From NCBI GenBank assembly GCA_934655935.1, contig CAKUHJ010000001.1, positions 8,689 to 72,688 on the forward strand: 64,000 nt of DNA, read 5' to 3'. The translations under genes and the position numbers were made by a program. The notes under the pieces are model-generated. The model was given only the letters and a program-made list of their open reading frames with translations, made no database searches and was not told the DNA's origin. Origin of the DNA: an uncultured Oscillospiraceae bacterium (lineage in GTDB: Bacteria > Bacillota > Clostridia > Oscillospirales > Oscillospiraceae). This document shows positions 8,464 through 16,527 of this stretch, in pieces (position 1 is the stretch's first letter; every line of letters begins with the position of its first letter).

Positions 8464-9975
8464 TCAGTGCAGCGGATTGCCGGTCACCGGCGAATCCTCC
8501 GAGCCGATCTGATACCATTCGTTCCGGCCGTAGATCAGGACGGGCGTACCGTCGTCGATTTCATTGAAAATGGTCGCCATGGCCGCCTCCGGGATGTTGA
8601 CGCAGCCGTGCGAGCCGTCATTTACATAATATTCCCCGCCGAAGGCGCTGCGCCAGGAGGCGTCGTGCAGGCCGATGACGTCGTAGATCACGCTGACCCA
8701 GTATTTGACGAAAACCCGGAAGTCAGTGCCCACCAGCGTGCAGTTTCTCAGCCGATTGTGGGAATAATAAAGCCCGGTCGGCGTATTGTGCCCGGCGGCA
8801 AGATTTCCGGTGACGATGGGCGTTGAGATCACCAGCGCGCCGTTTTTGAAGTAGGTGAGCCGCTGGTTATCCAGGTCCACCTCCACATAGGTGTCCCCGA
8901 GGCCAAAGGGCCGGCCGGAGGTATCCGTGCAGGAAACGGGCGCGGATACCGTGCCGCTCTCCAGGTCAAAGAGCATCCAAAGGAGCGCCTTCTGCAGCGC
9001 CTCGCGGTCAATGCCGTAATTGCAGCGCAGAAAGGACACCGGCGTCAGCCCCTTGAGATAGGAGTCAAAATAATAGGGCGCGTCATAGGTGCAGTATGTC
9101 TGCTCCCAGCGTTCGATCTGCTCGTCGAGGGCCTGTGGATTCAGGCGCACATAGCCTCCCTCCGCCGGCTGCGCCAGCTCCTCCAGCTGGGCCGGAAGCA
9201 GGCTTTCCTCACCGCCGGGGAGCAGCGCCTGCTCCGATTCAAACGACACGCAGAGCGCAAGCTCGTCCTTTTTCTGTCTCCAGAGGCTTTCGCGGACGGC
9301 AATCTGGCCGTCCTCCAGCTTCGCCTGCGGCGTTTTCTGCGCAGCCAGAAGCGGCGCGGCCGCGTCCTTTTCTATCGCGCCGGAGTCTGTCAGCGCCTGA
9401 AGAAGCGTCGTCGTCGTTCCCTTTGTCGGGCAGTGCAGTGCCAGAAGCGTCATTCTCGCAAGCTCGGCGCGCGTGAACGTGCCGCAGAAAAGAAGTCTGC
9501 TGTAGAAGCCGCAGCGCTCGGCGAACGCCTCTGCATCCTGGTAGGTGAAATCCTCGCCGTCCCGGTAGCCGAGCGCGCGCAGCAGGAATACCGCGTAATC
9601 CCTGGCGCTGCAGGGCTGCTCCGCACCGAAGCGCGTTTCCGAAACGCCGCGCGCAAGGCCGTTTTCCCAAAGCCAGGCAAGATACGGCGCGCACCAGCCC
9701 TCGCCGTCTGAGAAGGGCTGCGTGAGCTGCCCCTCCGCGTAGAGCGCCTGGGCCTGCGTTTCCGCGCCGTAGAGCCGCACCAGCATCGCCGCAGCCTCGG
9801 AGCGCTTCGGCGCGCGCGCAAGCTCAAAGCTGCCGCCCGTGCCGCGGAACACATCCAGCGTGCAAAGGGCCTGGGCGTCATCCTCCGCCGCGGCAAAAAC
9901 GCCGCTGCAGAGCGCAAGCAGCAGCGTCCAGAGCGCAAGCAGGCGGCAAAGACTTCTTTTAATCGTATGTTTCAT
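8464..9975 (-). CDS. Secreted L,D-transpeptidase with SLH-like N-terminal repeats
   Basis: The 503-residue protein starts with a signal peptide (hydrophobic LLALWTLLLALCSGVFAAA, residues ~12-30). Residues ~35-210 resemble S-layer homology repeats (FELARAPKRSEAAAMLVRLYG; CSARDYAVFLLRALGY; FTRAELARMTLLAL), which bind secondary wall polymers. Residues ~360-495 form a YkuD domain (YVEVDLDNQRLTYFKNG at its start) with the catalytic SHGCVNIP motif, Cys458. Such enzymes make 3-3 peptidoglycan cross-links or attach proteins to the wall and are poorly inhibited by penicillins. Its ribosome site is weak (AAAGAGAACCTGCC). A promoter lies at 10008-10036. Confidence 0.9.
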   Translation of the reverse strand: MKHTIKRSLCRLLALWTLLLALCSGVFAAAEDDAQALCTLDVFRGTGGSFELARAPKRSEAAAMLVRLYGAETQAQALYAEGQLTQPFSDGEGWCAPYLAWLWENGLARGVSETRFGAEQPCSARDYAVFLLRALGYRDGEDFTYQDAEAFAERCGFYSRLLFCGTFTRAELARMTLLALHCPTKGTTTTLLQALTDSGAIEKDAAAPLLAAQKTPQAKLEDGQIAVRESLWRQKKDELALCVSFESEQALLPGGEESLLPAQLEELAQPAEGGYVRLNPQALDEQIERWEQTYCTYDAPYYFDSYLKGLTPVSFLRCNYGIDREALQKALLWMLFDLESGTVSAPVSCTDTSGRPFGLGDTYVEVDLDNQRLTYFKNGALVISTPIVTGNLAAGHNTPTGLYYSHNRLRNCTLVGTDFRVFVKYWVSVIYDVIGLHDASWRSAFGGEYYVNDGSHGCVNIPEAAMATIFNEIDDGTPVLIYGRNEWYQIGSEDSPVTGNPLH

Positions 9976-10007
9976 GGCAGGTTCTCTTTCTCTCTGTGAT
10001 ATCGTTT

Positions 10008-10036
10008 ATCATAGCATATCCCGCCGCTCAGGGCAA
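10008..10036 (-). promoter_or_regulatory. Promoter of the L,D-transpeptidase/GT4 transcript
   Basis: Minus strand TTGCCC (10036-10031), 17-nt spacer, TATGAT (10013-10008). It is back to back with the plus-strand promoter at 10069. Confidence 0.7.
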
Positions 10037-10068
10037 GGCGGAGCTGCGGGCGCCCCCGCCGATTTTTA

Positions 10069-10097
10069 TTGACGCTGGGGCCGCTTTGCACTATACT
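10069..10097 (+). promoter_or_regulatory. Promoter of the Lar-like gene
   Basis: TTGACG, 17-nt spacer, TATACT: near-consensus sigma-A promoter about 50 nt upstream of the start codon. Confidence 0.8.
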
Positions 10098-10149
10098 ACA
10101 AGCAGCAGCGGCCCTTGCGGCCCGGAAACGAAGGAATGGTGCAGAAGCT

Positions 10150-10374
10150 ATGACAAATGATTTCGATTTTGACCTGCAGGAATGCCCGGTTTGCGGGGGG
10201 CCTGCGATTCTGGAGGAGGAAAACGGCTGGTGCATGTACGTGGCCTGCCTGGACTGCGGCGCGCACACGGTGCACATCTCCTTCAGCTCAGACGGCGAGC
10301 GCCGCAGCGCCGCGCAGAGCGCGGTACAGCTGTGGAGCATCGGCAAGGTTCTGAAGGAAACGACAAGCGAATGA
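10150..10374 (+). CDS. Lar-like small zinc-ribbon protein
   Basis: This 74-residue protein has two Cys pairs (CPVCGG near residue 11 and CLDCGA near residue 31) and a C-terminal AVQLWSIGK segment. That arrangement is the pattern of the Lar family (restriction alleviation protein, named from the Rac prophage), which in most genomes is found on phages and mobile elements. Here it stands alone behind its own promoter with no other phage gene nearby. The ribosome site is poor; a five-codon frame starting at 10137 (ATG GTG CAG AAG CTA TGA) overlaps the start codon by ATGA and might couple translation. Function in this host is unknown. Confidence 0.6.
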   Translation: MTNDFDFDLQECPVCGGPAILEEENGWCMYVACLDCGAHTVHISFSSDGERRSAAQSAVQLWSIGKVLKETTSE

Positions 10375-10423
10375 GATTTGCGCGGGAATACAGCTTGAAA
10401 TGCGTGGAAAACGAAAAAAGGGC

Positions 10424-10451
10424 TTGACTTTTTTTCGTTTTATGCTACAAT
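10424..10451 (+). promoter_or_regulatory. Promoter of tRNA-Thr
   Basis: TTGACT (10424-10429), 16-nt spacer, TACAAT (10446-10451), ending 20 nt before the mature tRNA. Confidence 0.75.
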
Positions 10452-10471
10452 AAGCAAGCTGTTTCAAGCTT

Positions 10472-10547
10472 GCTGCTGTAGCTCAGTCGGTAGAGCGCGT
10501 CATTGGTAATGACGAGGTCGGCAGTTCGAATCTGCCCAGCAGCTCCA
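10472..10547 (+). tRNA. tRNA-Thr (anticodon GGT)
   Basis: A full cloverleaf is visible: acceptor GCTGCTG/CAGCAGC, D-arm GCTC..GAGC, anticodon stem CGTCA/TGACG with loop TTGGTAA, T-arm GGCAG-TTCGAAT-CTGCC, discriminator T and an encoded CCA. The anticodon GGT reads ACC and ACT codons. It is a single-gene transcript with its own promoter and terminator. Confidence 0.98.
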
Positions 10548-10620
10548 CTCAGAAATGACCTTTGGGTGTCAGGTGACCGTGCAAGCGCGTCCACCTCGAC
10601 AGCAAAGGTCTTTCTTCGTT

Positions 10621-10661
10621 CAAAATCACAACCGCTGTCGCTGGGTTGTGATTTTGTTTTT
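10621..10661 (+). terminator. Terminator downstream of tRNA-Thr
   Basis: A perfect 13-bp stem (CAAAATCACAACC with GGTTGTGATTTTG, 10-nt loop) followed by TTTTTC. The ~70 nt between tRNA and terminator hold no other feature I recognise. Confidence 0.85.
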
Positions 10662-10698
10662 CTGATCTGGCGGTTGATCCATAGTGTCCACATGACAC

Positions 10699-10735
10699 AA
10701 AGCGCGGTTTATCCCATTGGGATGAACCGCGCTTT
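10699..10735. terminator. Long hairpin between convergent units, probable bidirectional terminator
   Basis: AAAGCGCGGTT (10699-10709) pairs with AACCGCGCTTT (10725-10735) and continues inward through ATCCC/GGGAT, about 17 bp with one G-T pair. No clean T-run follows on either strand, so termination is inferred from position. Confidence 0.55.
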
Positions 10736-10794
10736 ATAATATAATATATATTTCCTGAATTTTGAATTCACGATATATACGGTGGCTGCAGGTT

Positions 10795-11721
10795 TTATTG
10801 GCCCTCCCGGCCCAGGAATTCCCGCTCCAGCGCGCGCACCATGCGGACATAGCGACGCTTGCACTGCGCCTGCCGCCCATGGAGAAGATCATCATAGCAG
10901 GGAGAAAGATACTTCTCCCGCAGCTGCCGGTAGCGGACGGCATGCTCGGTGCAAAGATCGATACATGTTACAATGGCCGGGGCTATGCGGTAGTACTCCC
11001 GGATCAGCGCCGGGCCGTCCGGCTGGGCGGCAAGGTAGCCGTCCCGGAAGGTGCGGAAGGCCGTCAGCTCCGGGCAGTCGTCCGGCTTTCCAAGCTCGCG
11101 GCAGACGGCGGTCGTAATAAAGCACAGGCCCAGGAATTTTTTGCGGAAGCCGCCGGCAATGTCCTCATAATCGCCGAGATAAAACGGCGTTTTGGGCCAG
11201 CGCGCGACCCAGGCCGCCTGAAGGCAGGCGGCAAAATCCTCGCTCACGGGGAGCTTTTTCTTTCTCAGCAGCGGCACGAAGAAAATCGCAATCAGGAATT
11301 TATCGTCCTCCTGCATGCCGCGCCTGCACCAGGTCGCCTCCAGCGCGTCGAGAAGCGCGTCCGCCGCATGCTGCAGGCAGGTCTGCGGATTCTCCGCGGC
11401 CATGACGGCGCTGCTGAAGCGCTCCAGCGCGTCCGCGCACCCGGCCTCGTATTCTGCAAACGCAGGAACAAACTGCTCCCGCGTGATTTTCTTCTGGTAG
11501 CCGCGGTAGTCCACAATGCAGGGCACAAGCGCAGCGCTCGCCGCCGCAAGGTCCCCGGCTGTCTGCGCATCCGGCTTTGGCTGCCGCAGCGCAGACGCGC
11601 GCAGGCGCGCACCGCAGTACAGGCAGGAGAATTCCTCCAGCTCCTGCGGAATGAGCAGCTGCTTTCCGCACTGCGGACATTTAAAATTCTGCATGTTCTG
11701 TTCCATATCGCGCCTCGCCAT
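10795..11721 (-). CDS. Unrecognised protein with N-terminal zinc ribbon
   Basis: I do not recognise this 308-residue protein. Its N-terminus has a zinc ribbon (CPQCGK at about residue 15 and CLYCGA at about 33); the remainder is soluble and mainly helical, rich in Ala, Leu and Trp-containing helices (CLQAAWVARWPKTPFYLGDYED), without a catalytic motif that I can name. Three in-frame ATGs (11721, 11706, 11694) are possible starts and none has a clear ribosome site; the first is used here. It stands alone between convergent and divergent neighbours. Zinc ribbons of this type often precede membrane or scaffold domains of unknown role. Confidence 0.7.
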   Translation of the reverse strand: MARRDMEQNMQNFKCPQCGKQLLIPQELEEFSCLYCGARLRASALRQPKPDAQTAGDLAAASAALVPCIVDYRGYQKKITREQFVPAFAEYEAGCADALERFSSAVMAAENPQTCLQHAADALLDALEATWCRRGMQEDDKFLIAIFFVPLLRKKKLPVSEDFAACLQAAWVARWPKTPFYLGDYEDIAGGFRKKFLGLCFITTAVCRELGKPDDCPELTAFRTFRDGYLAAQPDGPALIREYYRIAPAIVTCIDLCTEHAVRYRQLREKYLSPCYDDLLHGRQAQCKRRYVRMVRALEREFLGREGQ

Positions 11722-11782
11722 TTTCTTTTATTGTCCCACACAAAGCGCGTCCTGTCAAGAACCTCCGCCGGTAAGGAAACGC

Positions 11783-11811
11783 TTGGCGCGGGGCGCATTG
11801 TGTGCTATACT
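11783..11811 (+). promoter_or_regulatory. Promoter of the GH25 lysozyme gene
   Basis: TTGGCG, 17-nt spacer, TATACT, 28 nt before the start codon, which also has an AAAGGAGG site. Confidence 0.75.
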
Positions 11812-11839
11812 TACAAAATCAGCGGAAAGGAGGCGCTTT

Positions 11840-12739
11840 ATGCGGAAAAGAAGCAAACGTGCGCAGCGCTCGCGCCTGATCATGCTGGCGCTGTTCGCCC
11901 TCGCGGCGGCGCTGCTCGTGTTCGGCGCCGTCAGACTGATTGCGCACCTTGGCAGCTACAGCCGCTCTGCCACAGTCGGAAAGGAGCCGGATACCCAGGA
12001 TTCCTCCGGGACTCCGGACGATACGCAAACGCCGGAGGACCCGGACGCCGTGCCGCGCAACAGCTATCAGGAAACGGGCTTTTACAATAACAACGGCTTT
12101 CTGAGCTATCAGGACGAGACCTATACCAGCCTGATCGGCGTCGACGTTTCCTCCCACCAGCAGCAGATCGACTGGCAGGCCGTAGCCGGCTGCGGCGTGG
12201 AGTTTGCCTTCATCCGCATCGGCTATCGCGGCTACACAGAGGGCGCAATCCAGGAAGACGCCTTCTTCCGCCAGAACCTGAGCGATGCGCGCAGCGCGGG
12301 ACTGAAGCTTGGCGTCTACTTTTTCTCGCAGGCCATCACGCTGGACGAGGCCGCGGAGGAGGCGCAGTTTGTCCTGGACACGCTGGACGGCGCGGCGCTG
12401 GACTACCCGGTGATGTTCGACTGGGAGGACATTGACGCCGAGTCCCGCAGCGACGGTATGGACCGCCTGCTTCTTACCGAGCTTGCGCTGACCTTCTGCG
12501 ACCACATTGAGGCCGGAGGCTATCGCGCGGGCGTCTACTTCAACCAACGCTTCGGCTATGAGGAGCTGAACCTCAAAAGCCTGCAGCGCTACAGCTTCTG
12601 GCTGGCGGAATACAATCCGACGCCGACCTTTGCCTATGCCTTCGAGTTCTGGCAGTACAGCGCGGAGGGCACGGTCGCCGGCATTGACGCGCCCGTCGAT
12701 CTCAACGTTTTCTTCCGGAAGAAAACGGCGCAGCCTTAA
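11840..12739 (+). CDS. Membrane-anchored GH25 muramidase (lysozyme-like)
   Basis: The 299-residue protein begins with a basic stretch (MRKRSKRAQRS) and one membrane span (residues ~13-33), then an Asp/Pro/Thr-rich linker, then a GH25 domain from residue ~95. The family's catalytic features are present: IGVDVSSHQQQIDW at the domain start and the DWEDID acid pair in VMFDWEDIDAE, plus FWLAEYN and FWQYSAEGTVAGIDAPVDLN at the end. GH25 enzymes cleave the MurNAc-GlcNAc bond of peptidoglycan. The anchored form suggests cell-wall remodelling rather than defence. ATG 11840 is supported by AAAGGAGG at ideal spacing and by the promoter just upstream. Confidence 0.93.
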   Translation: MRKRSKRAQRSRLIMLALFALAAALLVFGAVRLIAHLGSYSRSATVGKEPDTQDSSGTPDDTQTPEDPDAVPRNSYQETGFYNNNGFLSYQDETYTSLIGVDVSSHQQQIDWQAVAGCGVEFAFIRIGYRGYTEGAIQEDAFFRQNLSDARSAGLKLGVYFFSQAITLDEAAEEAQFVLDTLDGAALDYPVMFDWEDIDAESRSDGMDRLLLTELALTFCDHIEAGGYRAGVYFNQRFGYEELNLKSLQRYSFWLAEYNPTPTFAYAFEFWQYSAEGTVAGIDAPVDLNVFFRKKTAQP

Positions 12740-12802
12740 AGAAAAGCCCGGCCACGCTGCCAGAACGCAGCACGGCCGGAACATCTGCCCGAACCTTTTA
12801 TT

Positions 12803-13357
12803 ATGATGGACTATCAAATCATTCGAAGCAGCCGAAAAACCATTGGTCTCGAGGTCCACGCGGAGGGCCTTCTGGTCCGCGTGCCCATGTGCGCGACCGA
12901 CGCGCAGATTCAGGCCGTACTCCTGCAGCACCAGCGCTGGATTCAGACGCATCAGGCCGCCGCTGCAGAAAAGCAGAAGACCCTTGCGCAGCTGCCGCCG
13001 CTCAGCGAGCAGGAGCTGCGGGCGCTTGCCGACCGCGCGCTGGCCGTTATCCCGGAACGGGCGGCGTACTATGCCGAAAAGCTCGGCGTAAGCTACGGCC
13101 GCATCACCATCCGGAATCAGCGCTCCCGCTGGGGCAGCTGCTCCGGCAAGGGGAACCTGAACTTCAACTGCCTGCTGATGCTTGCGCCGCCGGAGGTTCT
13201 TGACAGCGTGGTTGTCCACGAGCTGTGCCACCTCAGGCAGATGAACCACTCCGAGCGCTTCTACGCGGAGGTCCTGCGCGTCTTCCCGGACTATTGGCGC
13301 TGCCACCGCTGGCTGAAGGAAAACGGCGGCGCGCTGATGCAGCGCATGACCGGATAG
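12803..13357 (+). CDS. YgjP-like M48-type metallopeptidase (DUF45)
   Basis: The 184-residue protein carries the YgjP/DUF45 signature: RSRWGSCSGKGNLNFNCLLMLAPPEVLDSVVVHELCHLRQMNHSERFY. Within it HELCH gives the zinc-binding HExxH motif and NHSERF the third-ligand region, as in SprT/WLM metallopeptidases. Substrates of this family are not established; E. coli YgjP is linked to DNA repair only by annotation. No convincing ribosome site precedes ATG 12803 (GAACCTTTTATT), so the transcript may be translated weakly or start at the second ATG. An imperfect hairpin (12748-12781) separates it from the lysozyme gene. Confidence 0.88.
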   Translation: MMDYQIIRSSRKTIGLEVHAEGLLVRVPMCATDAQIQAVLLQHQRWIQTHQAAAAEKQKTLAQLPPLSEQELRALADRALAVIPERAAYYAEKLGVSYGRITIRNQRSRWGSCSGKGNLNFNCLLMLAPPEVLDSVVVHELCHLRQMNHSERFYAEVLRVFPDYWRCHRWLKENGGALMQRMTG

Positions 13358-13460
13358 GGAAGCGCTGCGCCCCGGCCCGGAATGCATCGAAGGCCGGAAA
13401 TACAGCCGGCAGCGCGGAAGGGCCCGCTGCCCGGGCGCATTTAAGGTCTTCGGATATCCC

Positions 13461-14117
13461 TTAAATCAGCTGCTGCTCGTTGATCATCAGCTTGAACTGA
13501 AGCCCGAGCTTTTCCGCAGCCTTCCGGCACAGGATCATCCGGGCCATGAAAATCTCGAAATAATCCATCACGGAGCCCATGTGCGTATCGACGGTCAGCT
13601 TCAGCTTGATCAGCGTGTGAGCCTCGTTGATCTTGAGCTCCGCCTTTGTCACGGAATAGTTCACCCGGTCATGAATGTCAAAGCTTGCGATATCTGTATT
13701 GCGCACACGGCTGCGGCGCACATCCGATTTGTCCGCCAGGATCAGCGCCGCCGCCATCGGGTTGACCGGAACGCCGGTTCCCTCGTCGTGGTTGCCGATT
13801 GCCGTGGTAATCAGGGCAATTTCCTCCGGCACAAAGCCCATGTTGTCCAGAATCCGGAAGGCCATGACCGCGCCGCTCTGGCTGTGGTCCACCCGGTTTA
13901 CAAGGTTTCCGATGTCATGCAGGAAGCCCGCAATTTTTGTCAGCTCCACCATCCGCTCCGGATAGCCGAGCGTGGAAAGAATATAGCCGGCCTTTTCCGC
14001 CACGGCGGTTACATGCGCGAAGCTGTGCTCCGTAAAGCCAAGCGCGCTCAGCGACGCGTCCGCCTGCCAGATGTAGGTACAGATGGCTTCATCCTGCCGG
14101 ACCTGCTCATAGGTCAT
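13461..14117 (-). CDS. HD-domain phosphohydrolase
   Basis: This 218-residue protein has the HD superfamily metal ligands in order: HSFAHV (residue ~32), the HD doublet in FLHDIGN (~66), NHDEGTG (~109) and ADKSD (~129). HD proteins hydrolyse phosphoester bonds of nucleotides, including second messengers, using divalent metal. Similar short HD proteins in clostridia are uncharacterised and the substrate cannot be inferred. It lies alone, convergent with the YgjP gene; the ~100 nt between them (13358-13460) holds GC-rich inverted segments but no clear terminator. Confidence 0.85.
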   Translation of the reverse strand: MTYEQVRQDEAICTYIWQADASLSALGFTEHSFAHVTAVAEKAGYILSTLGYPERMVELTKIAGFLHDIGNLVNRVDHSQSGAVMAFRILDNMGFVPEEIALITTAIGNHDEGTGVPVNPMAAALILADKSDVRRSRVRNTDIASFDIHDRVNYSVTKAELKINEAHTLIKLKLTVDTHMGSVMDYFEIFMARMILCRKAAEKLGLQFKLMINEQQLI

Positions 14118-14168
14118 ACAATCAACTCCTTTTGTTTATCATATCATATCCGCGCGCGCTGCCGCAAC

Positions 14169-14197
14169 TTGCGCGCAGGTAAAATTTCTGTTATACT
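14169..14197 (+). promoter_or_regulatory. Promoter of the small membrane protein gene
   Basis: TTGCGC, 17-nt spacer, TATACT, 27 nt before the ATG. Confidence 0.7.
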
Positions 14198-14224
14198 CAA
14201 GAAAACTTCTGGTGAGGCATAACT

Positions 14225-14515
14225 ATGAAACATTTTCTGACCAGGCTTCTGACCCCCTGGCGGGCCGGGCCGCTGTTTACCGAAAACGAGGCCTTTTACG
14301 GCTTCCTTGCGCGGCGCAACCGCCTGCTCGGCGTTCTGCGTGCGATTCTGCTCGCTGCGGCTGCAGGGCTGCTCATCTGCAGCTACGCGCTCAGCGACCA
14401 GCCGCGAAACGTCTATATGACGGGCGCGCTCTGCGCGTTGCTGCTGACGCTCGGCGTAAGCCTGCTGATCATACAGAATGAAAAGGCGCTCCCGGAGGAG
14501 CGCCGCGCCAAATAA
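14225..14515 (+). CDS. Small two-span membrane protein, unrecognised
   Basis: The 96-residue product has a basic, amphipathic N-terminal third and two hydrophobic segments (about residues 37-57 and 66-83) separated by a short polar turn, then an acidic/basic tail. I do not recognise the family. It is very likely a real gene: it has a promoter at 14169-14197, a GTGAGG ribosome site, and an intrinsic terminator that begins at its stop codon, making a compact single-gene transcript. Confidence 0.7.
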   Translation: MKHFLTRLLTPWRAGPLFTENEAFYGFLARRNRLLGVLRAILLAAAAGLLICSYALSDQPRNVYMTGALCALLLTLGVSLLIIQNEKALPEERRAK

Positions 14516-14546
14516 AAAAGCGGAGGCCGGAGCCTCCGCTTTTTTA
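14514..14546 (+). terminator. Terminator of the small membrane protein gene
   Basis: A perfect 14-bp inverted repeat, AAAAAAGCGGAGGC / GCCTCCGCTTTTTT, with CGGA loop; the stem overlaps the stop codon. Confidence 0.9.
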
Positions 14547-14708
14547 GGCTGCACCGCACAATTCGGCAAGCAAATTCGGCGAGAGATTTTTCGTCAAGTC
14601 AAGGTTTGAAAAACGAAGGAATACTGTTATGTATTTTGAGTTTTTTAAACCGCGGAATTGGCGGAAAAGATTCACCGAAGCGCGCCGACGCAATTGCGTG
14701 GTGCTGCC
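14547..14708. repeat. Long-form palindromic repeat at the mscL 3' end
   Basis: The ends GGCTGCACCGCACAATTCGG and the terminal GTGGTGCTGCC are imperfect inverted repeats; between them lies ~110 nt that is more AT-rich. A shorter relative lies at 48168-48233, sharing CCGCACAAT-CGGCAAGCA and GCAATTG near the ends. Both copies stop 0-1 nt from the stop codon of the minus-strand gene to the right. Confidence 0.75.
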
Positions 14709-14709
14709 T

Positions 14710-15147
14710 TTATTTCTTTTCCTTCAGCAGGTCCCGGATTTCCGTCAGCAGCAGCTCTTCCTTTGTGGGCTCGGGCTCTGCTTCCTCCTCCGGCTCCGCC
14801 GGCTTTTCCAGCTTCTTCTTGGCCGCGTTGAAGGTCTTGACCACCAGGAACACAACCAGCGCAACCAGAATGAAATCGATCACCGCCGTCAGGAAGGTGC
14901 CGACGCCGATGACAACCGCTTCCTTCGTAACCTCGCCTGCCGCGTCAACCACCGCAGGGGAGAGCGTGAGATTCAGCGCCGAAAGGTCAAAATCGCCGAT
15001 CAGCCAGCCGATCAGCGGCATAAACACGTCGTTGACCAGGCTTGTTGTAATTTTTCCGAAGGCCGTGGCAATGATTACGCCGATGGCCATATCCAGGACG
15101 TTGCCGTGAGAGATAAATTCCTTGAACTCCGCAAAAAGCTTCTTCAT
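14710..15147 (-). CDS. mscL: Large-conductance mechanosensitive channel
   Basis: MscL opens in response to membrane tension and releases solutes during osmotic downshock. The 145-residue protein begins with the family N-terminus MKKLFAEFKEFISHGNVLDMAIGVIIATAFGKI, which holds the amphipathic helix and pore-lining TM1, then the periplasmic loop, TM2 (LTAVIDFILVALVVFLVVK) and a charged C-terminal helix lengthened by a Glu/Pro-rich linker. It is the last gene of the minus-strand run parA-parB-orf-serS-mscL, 18 nt after serS. Confidence 0.97.
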   Translation of the reverse strand: MKKLFAEFKEFISHGNVLDMAIGVIIATAFGKITTSLVNDVFMPLIGWLIGDFDLSALNLTLSPAVVDAAGEVTKEAVVIGVGTFLTAVIDFILVALVVFLVVKTFNAAKKKLEKPAEPEEEAEPEPTKEELLLTEIRDLLKEKK

Positions 15148-15165
15148 CTTTCCTTCTCCTCCCGT

Positions 15166-16491
15166 TTACGCTTCCGGAATCAGGACCTTTTTGCCGCCCA
15201 TGTAGGGTTGCAGGCATTCGGGAATGGTCACGCTGCCGTCGCGCTGCAGATGGTTTTCCAGGAAGGCAATGAGCATTCTGGGCGGCGCGACGCAGGTGTT
15301 GTTCAGCGTGTGCGCCAGGTACAGCTTCCCGTCCGCGCCCTTCACGCGGATGCCCAGGCGCCTGGCCTGCGCGTCGCCGAGGTTCGAGCACGAGCAGACC
15401 TCAAAATATTTTTTCTGCCGCGGGCTCCAGGCTTCAATGTCGCAGGACTTGACCTTGAGGTCTGCCAGGTCTCCGGAGCAGCATTCCAGCTGCCGCACCG
15501 GAATTTCCAGATTCCGGAACAGCTCGACGGAATACCGCCACAGCTGATCGTACCACTTCATCGAGTCCTCCGGCCGGCAGACGACAATCATTTCCTGCTT
15601 TTCAAACTGGTGAATCCGGTAGACGCCGCGCTCCTCCAGGCCGTGGCTTCCAACCTCCTTGCGGAAGCAGGGGGAGTAGGAGGTCAGCGTCAGCGGCAGC
15701 TCGCTTTCCGGCAGAATCTGGCCGATAAAGCGGCCGATCATCGTATGCTCGGACGTGCCGATGAGATACAGGTCCTCGCCCTCGACCTTATACATCATCG
15801 CCTCCATCTCCGGGAAGGACATTACGCCCCTGACCACGTCGCCATGCATCATAAACGGCGGAATCACATAGGTAAAATGCTTCTGGTCGATCATAAAGTC
15901 GCGCGCATAGGCCAGAACCGCCTCGTGCAGCCGCGCAATATCGCCCAGCAGATAATAAAAGCCCATGCCGGCCACGCGGCCTGCGGCGTCCTTGTCAATG
16001 CCGCGGAAGCTCTGCATGATATCCACGTGATGCGGAATTTCATAGTCCGGGACGACCGGCTCTCCGAAGCGTTCGACCTCCACATTGCACGAATCGTCCG
16101 GGCCAATGGGCACAGAGGGGTCGATGATGTTGGGAATCTGATACATGATCTCCCGGATTTTCTCCTCCAGCTCCGTCTGGCGGCAGTCCAGCGCGTCGCG
16201 CTGCGCGTCGTCCGCCTTCACCGCGGCGTTATTCTCGTCAATCTGCTTCTGAAGCTCTGCCCGTTCTGCCGGGTCCTCGGTTTTCTTCAGGCGGCCGAAC
16301 AGAGGGCCGTTGGCCTTGGAAAGCTTATTGCGCGCGGCCTTGAGCGTCTCGACCTGCTGCTGCGCCGCCCGCTTTTCGCCGTCCAGGCGAATGACCTCGT
16401 CCACCAGCGGCAGCTTCGCATCCTGGAACTTCTTGCGGATGTTTTCCTTGACCAGTTCGGGATTTTCCCGGAGAAATTTGACGTCAATCAT
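15166..16491 (-). CDS. serS: Serine--tRNA ligase
   Basis: SerRS charges tRNA-Ser and, as substrate supplier, tRNA-Sec. The 441-residue protein has the N-terminal coiled-coil arm (residues ~30-105) and class II motifs: motif 2 in FRKEVGSHGLEERGVYRIHQFEKQE and motif 3 in NNTCVAPPRMLIAFLENHLQRDGSVTIP. It lies inside the parAB transcript rather than alone, and there is no T-box leader in the 36 nt before it, so control by uncharged tRNA is unlikely at this position. Confidence 0.98.
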   Translation of the reverse strand: MIDVKFLRENPELVKENIRKKFQDAKLPLVDEVIRLDGEKRAAQQQVETLKAARNKLSKANGPLFGRLKKTEDPAERAELQKQIDENNAAVKADDAQRDALDCRQTELEEKIREIMYQIPNIIDPSVPIGPDDSCNVEVERFGEPVVPDYEIPHHVDIMQSFRGIDKDAAGRVAGMGFYYLLGDIARLHEAVLAYARDFMIDQKHFTYVIPPFMMHGDVVRGVMSFPEMEAMMYKVEGEDLYLIGTSEHTMIGRFIGQILPESELPLTLTSYSPCFRKEVGSHGLEERGVYRIHQFEKQEMIVVCRPEDSMKWYDQLWRYSVELFRNLEIPVRQLECCSGDLADLKVKSCDIEAWSPRQKKYFEVCSCSNLGDAQARRLGIRVKGADGKLYLAHTLNNTCVAPPRMLIAFLENHLQRDGSVTIPECLQPYMGGKKVLIPEA

Positions 16492-16527
16492 GCTGTTTCC
16501 TCATTTCCTTTGCATTCGCGCGAACGC

